Source: Phycisphaerae bacterium (GTDB lineage: Bacteria; Planctomycetota; Phycisphaerae; Phycisphaerales; SM1A02). From it: 7,059 bases of DNA. Below the pieces are notes generated by a model. The model was not told the origin of the DNA. It saw nothing but the letters and a program-made list of their open reading frames with translations, and made no database searches. The first letter of the stretch is position 1; each line of letters begins with the position of its first letter. Positions 6,347 through 7,059 of the stretch are shown piece by piece. The position numbers and the translations under genes are program-made. Where the stretch lies: positions 1-7,059 of the forward strand of contig VGXJ01000095.1 in NCBI GenBank assembly GCA_016873375.1, read 5' to 3'.

Positions 6347-6838
6347 TCAGCGATCGCGGATGTAGAGCAGATCGCCTTCGATCCGGAATTCCTGGTCCGG
6401 ATAGGCGTCGCTCAGGAATGCGACGAGATTGCGTTCGCGCAGGGCGCGGGCGCGTAAGCGACTGTTGCGCTCGATCGGTGGCCCACCCACGCGTGCCACG
6501 GGACTCGCGGTCTGAGGCGGGCAGCCAGCCCCTGAGCACGATCCACCGTCCGATCCAAAGGTCATTTCCAACTCAGGGTCGCGCCCAACGATTGGGAACA
6601 CGATGTCTGCCACGTACAGCGTGGTCCATGCACCTCGCGTGGAAAACGACCCGGGTGCCCTTGCGCTCGGCACGATCATGGCGCTGACCTGAGCGTTGCT
6701 GGACGCAGAGCAAACGCTCGCAGACGATGCGCACGGGCCGCAGGTCGCCGCTGGCACGGGCGTCCCAGCTGTAGAAGGTTGAACGGGAGCTGACGGGATG
6801 AAGAGGGCAGCGACGAGCACAGTTGAAAGACCAGCCAT
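6347..6838 (-). CDS. Small secreted Cys-containing protein of unknown function
   Basis: I do not recognise this 163-residue product. The N-terminus is hydrophobic (about residues 3-17, AGLSTVLVAALF) followed by a Pro/Ala/Thr-rich stretch, consistent with a signal peptide or single anchor, though there is no basic residue before the hydrophobic core. Cysteines are at 33, 36 (CGPC), 43, 101 and 106, as expected for an exported protein with disulfides. CGPC is a thioredoxin-type active-site sequence, but nothing else resembles a thioredoxin fold and it sits in a low-complexity segment, so redox activity is not supported. The C-terminus (about 124-163) is basic and helical, then ends with YPDQEFRIEGDLLYIRDR. 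The start at 6838 is preceded by the strong Shine-Dalgarno GAGGAGGG at 7 nt. An alternative in-frame ATG at 6880 would add 14 residues with an Arg-rich start but has no such site. It follows scpA on the same strand and converges on dacB, with 10 bp between the stops. Confidence 0.75.
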   Translation of the reverse strand: MAGLSTVLVAALFIPSAPVQPSTAGTPVPAATCGPCASSASVCSASSNAQVSAMIVPSARAPGSFSTRGAWTTLYVADIVFPIVGRDPELEMTFGSDGGSCSGAGCPPQTASPVARVGGPPIERNSRLRARALRERNLVAFLSDAYPDQEFRIEGDLLYIRDR

Positions 6839-6845
6839 GACGGGA

Positions 6846-6853
6846 CCCTCCTC
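6846..6853 (-). promoter_or_regulatory. Strong ribosome binding site deciding the start at 6838
   Basis: GAGGAGGG on the minus strand is the best Shine-Dalgarno match in the window and is 7 nt from the ATG at 6838. It favours this start over the in-frame ATG at 6880. Confidence 0.75.
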
Positions 6854-6864
6854 AATTTGCGGAC

Positions 6865-6883
6865 GCCTTGATGATCTCAAGGC
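6865..6883. repeat. Perfect hairpin between scpA and the small secreted protein gene
   Basis: GCCTTGA (6865-6871) pairs perfectly with TCAAGGC (6877-6883) around a 5-nt loop. It lies between the scpA stop and the ribosome binding site of the next gene. No T run follows on either strand, so a Rho-independent terminator is unlikely. An intercistronic stabiliser, processing site or protein site is possible. Confidence 0.5.
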
Positions 6884-6914
6884 CTGCGGCGCTCTGCAAG
6901 GCCATTTTCGAACA

Positions 6915-7059
6915 TCAGGCCGGAATTGATGGATCGACGGGCGCAGTCAGGGCGATCTCGACGGCATCGTCTGCGCGCTCCTGCCGTACCGCCACCCGCT
7001 GGTTGCGAGCCAGTTCGAGAAGCGCGAGGAACAAGCCGATGGCTTCGCCCCGGGTCCGG
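6915..7059 (-). CDS. scpA: Segregation and condensation protein A, C-terminal fragment
   Basis: Only the last 47 codons are in the window; the gene begins beyond the right edge. The visible end reads GEAIGLFLALLELARNQRV, followed by AVRQ and an acidic tail to the TGA at 6915-6917. The FLALLEL core with following basic and valine residues is the conserved C-terminal winged-helix end of ScpA, which binds the SMC ATPase head. ScpA is the kleisin that with ScpB and SMC forms the bacterial condensin for chromosome segregation. scpB often follows scpA directly; here the next gene on the strand is not scpB. With so short a piece the call rests mainly on this one motif. Confidence 0.75.
   Translation of the reverse strand, partial: RTRGEAIGLFLALLELARNQRVAVRQERADDAVEIALTAPVDPSIPA

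Noticed and set aside
6839..6880. Upstream in-frame ATG giving a 14-residue longer secreted protein
   Set aside because: It has no good ribosome binding site and overlaps the hairpin at 6865-6883; the ATG at 6838 has a strong site at ideal spacing.
1..7059. CRISPR arrays, tRNA or rRNA genes, insertion sequences, attachment sites
   Set aside because: No regularly spaced direct repeats, cloverleaf-like segments, transposase motifs or terminal repeats were seen.

Overview
This window is GC-rich bacterial chromosome. Its genes are mostly core housekeeping genes: ribosomal protein S2, elongation factor Ts, a phosphohexomutase, a class C D,D-carboxypeptidase and the C-terminal end of ScpA. The lineage cannot be fixed from sequence alone. 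High GC, mixed Shine-Dalgarno and apparently leaderless starts, rpsB-tsf followed by a terminator instead of pyrH/frr, and an uncharacterised membrane P-loop NTPase would fit Planctomycetota (for example Phycisphaerae-like). That is an inference with modest confidence.

Layout. Minus strand, 1-2716: a phosphomannomutase/phosphoglucomutase gene (1319-2716) is followed, with a one-base TGATG stop/start overlap, by a gene that runs off the left edge (1-1319). The second gene encodes an unusual P-loop NTPase with two membrane segments between Walker A and the likely Walker B. It has no stop codon inside the window and is easy to miss. A 265-bp divergent intergenic region (2717-2981) holds the mutase promoter, nested GC-rich inverted repeats and the rpsB leader. 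Plus strand, 2982-4643: rpsB and tsf, 33 bp apart, form a translation operon closed by a double hairpin (4666-4724), the second with a UUCG tetraloop. Plus strand, 4753-6336: a dacB-type PBP4 carboxypeptidase with its own apparent promoter. Minus strand, 6347-7059: the 3' end of scpA (from the right edge to 6915), then a small Cys-containing secreted protein of unknown function (6347-6838) that converges on dacB with only 10 bp between the two stops.

The genes do not form one pathway. rpsB and tsf serve translation. The mutase supplies sugar phosphates for surface polysaccharide. DacB trims or remodels peptidoglycan. ScpA is the kleisin of the chromosome condensation complex. The most distinctive item is the membrane-interrupted P-loop NTPase coupled to the mutase. 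A second point of interest is that both non-operonic genes without a Shine-Dalgarno site (the mutase and dacB) have a -10-like hexamer exactly 8 nt before their ATG with an almost identical spacer, which points to leaderless transcripts.
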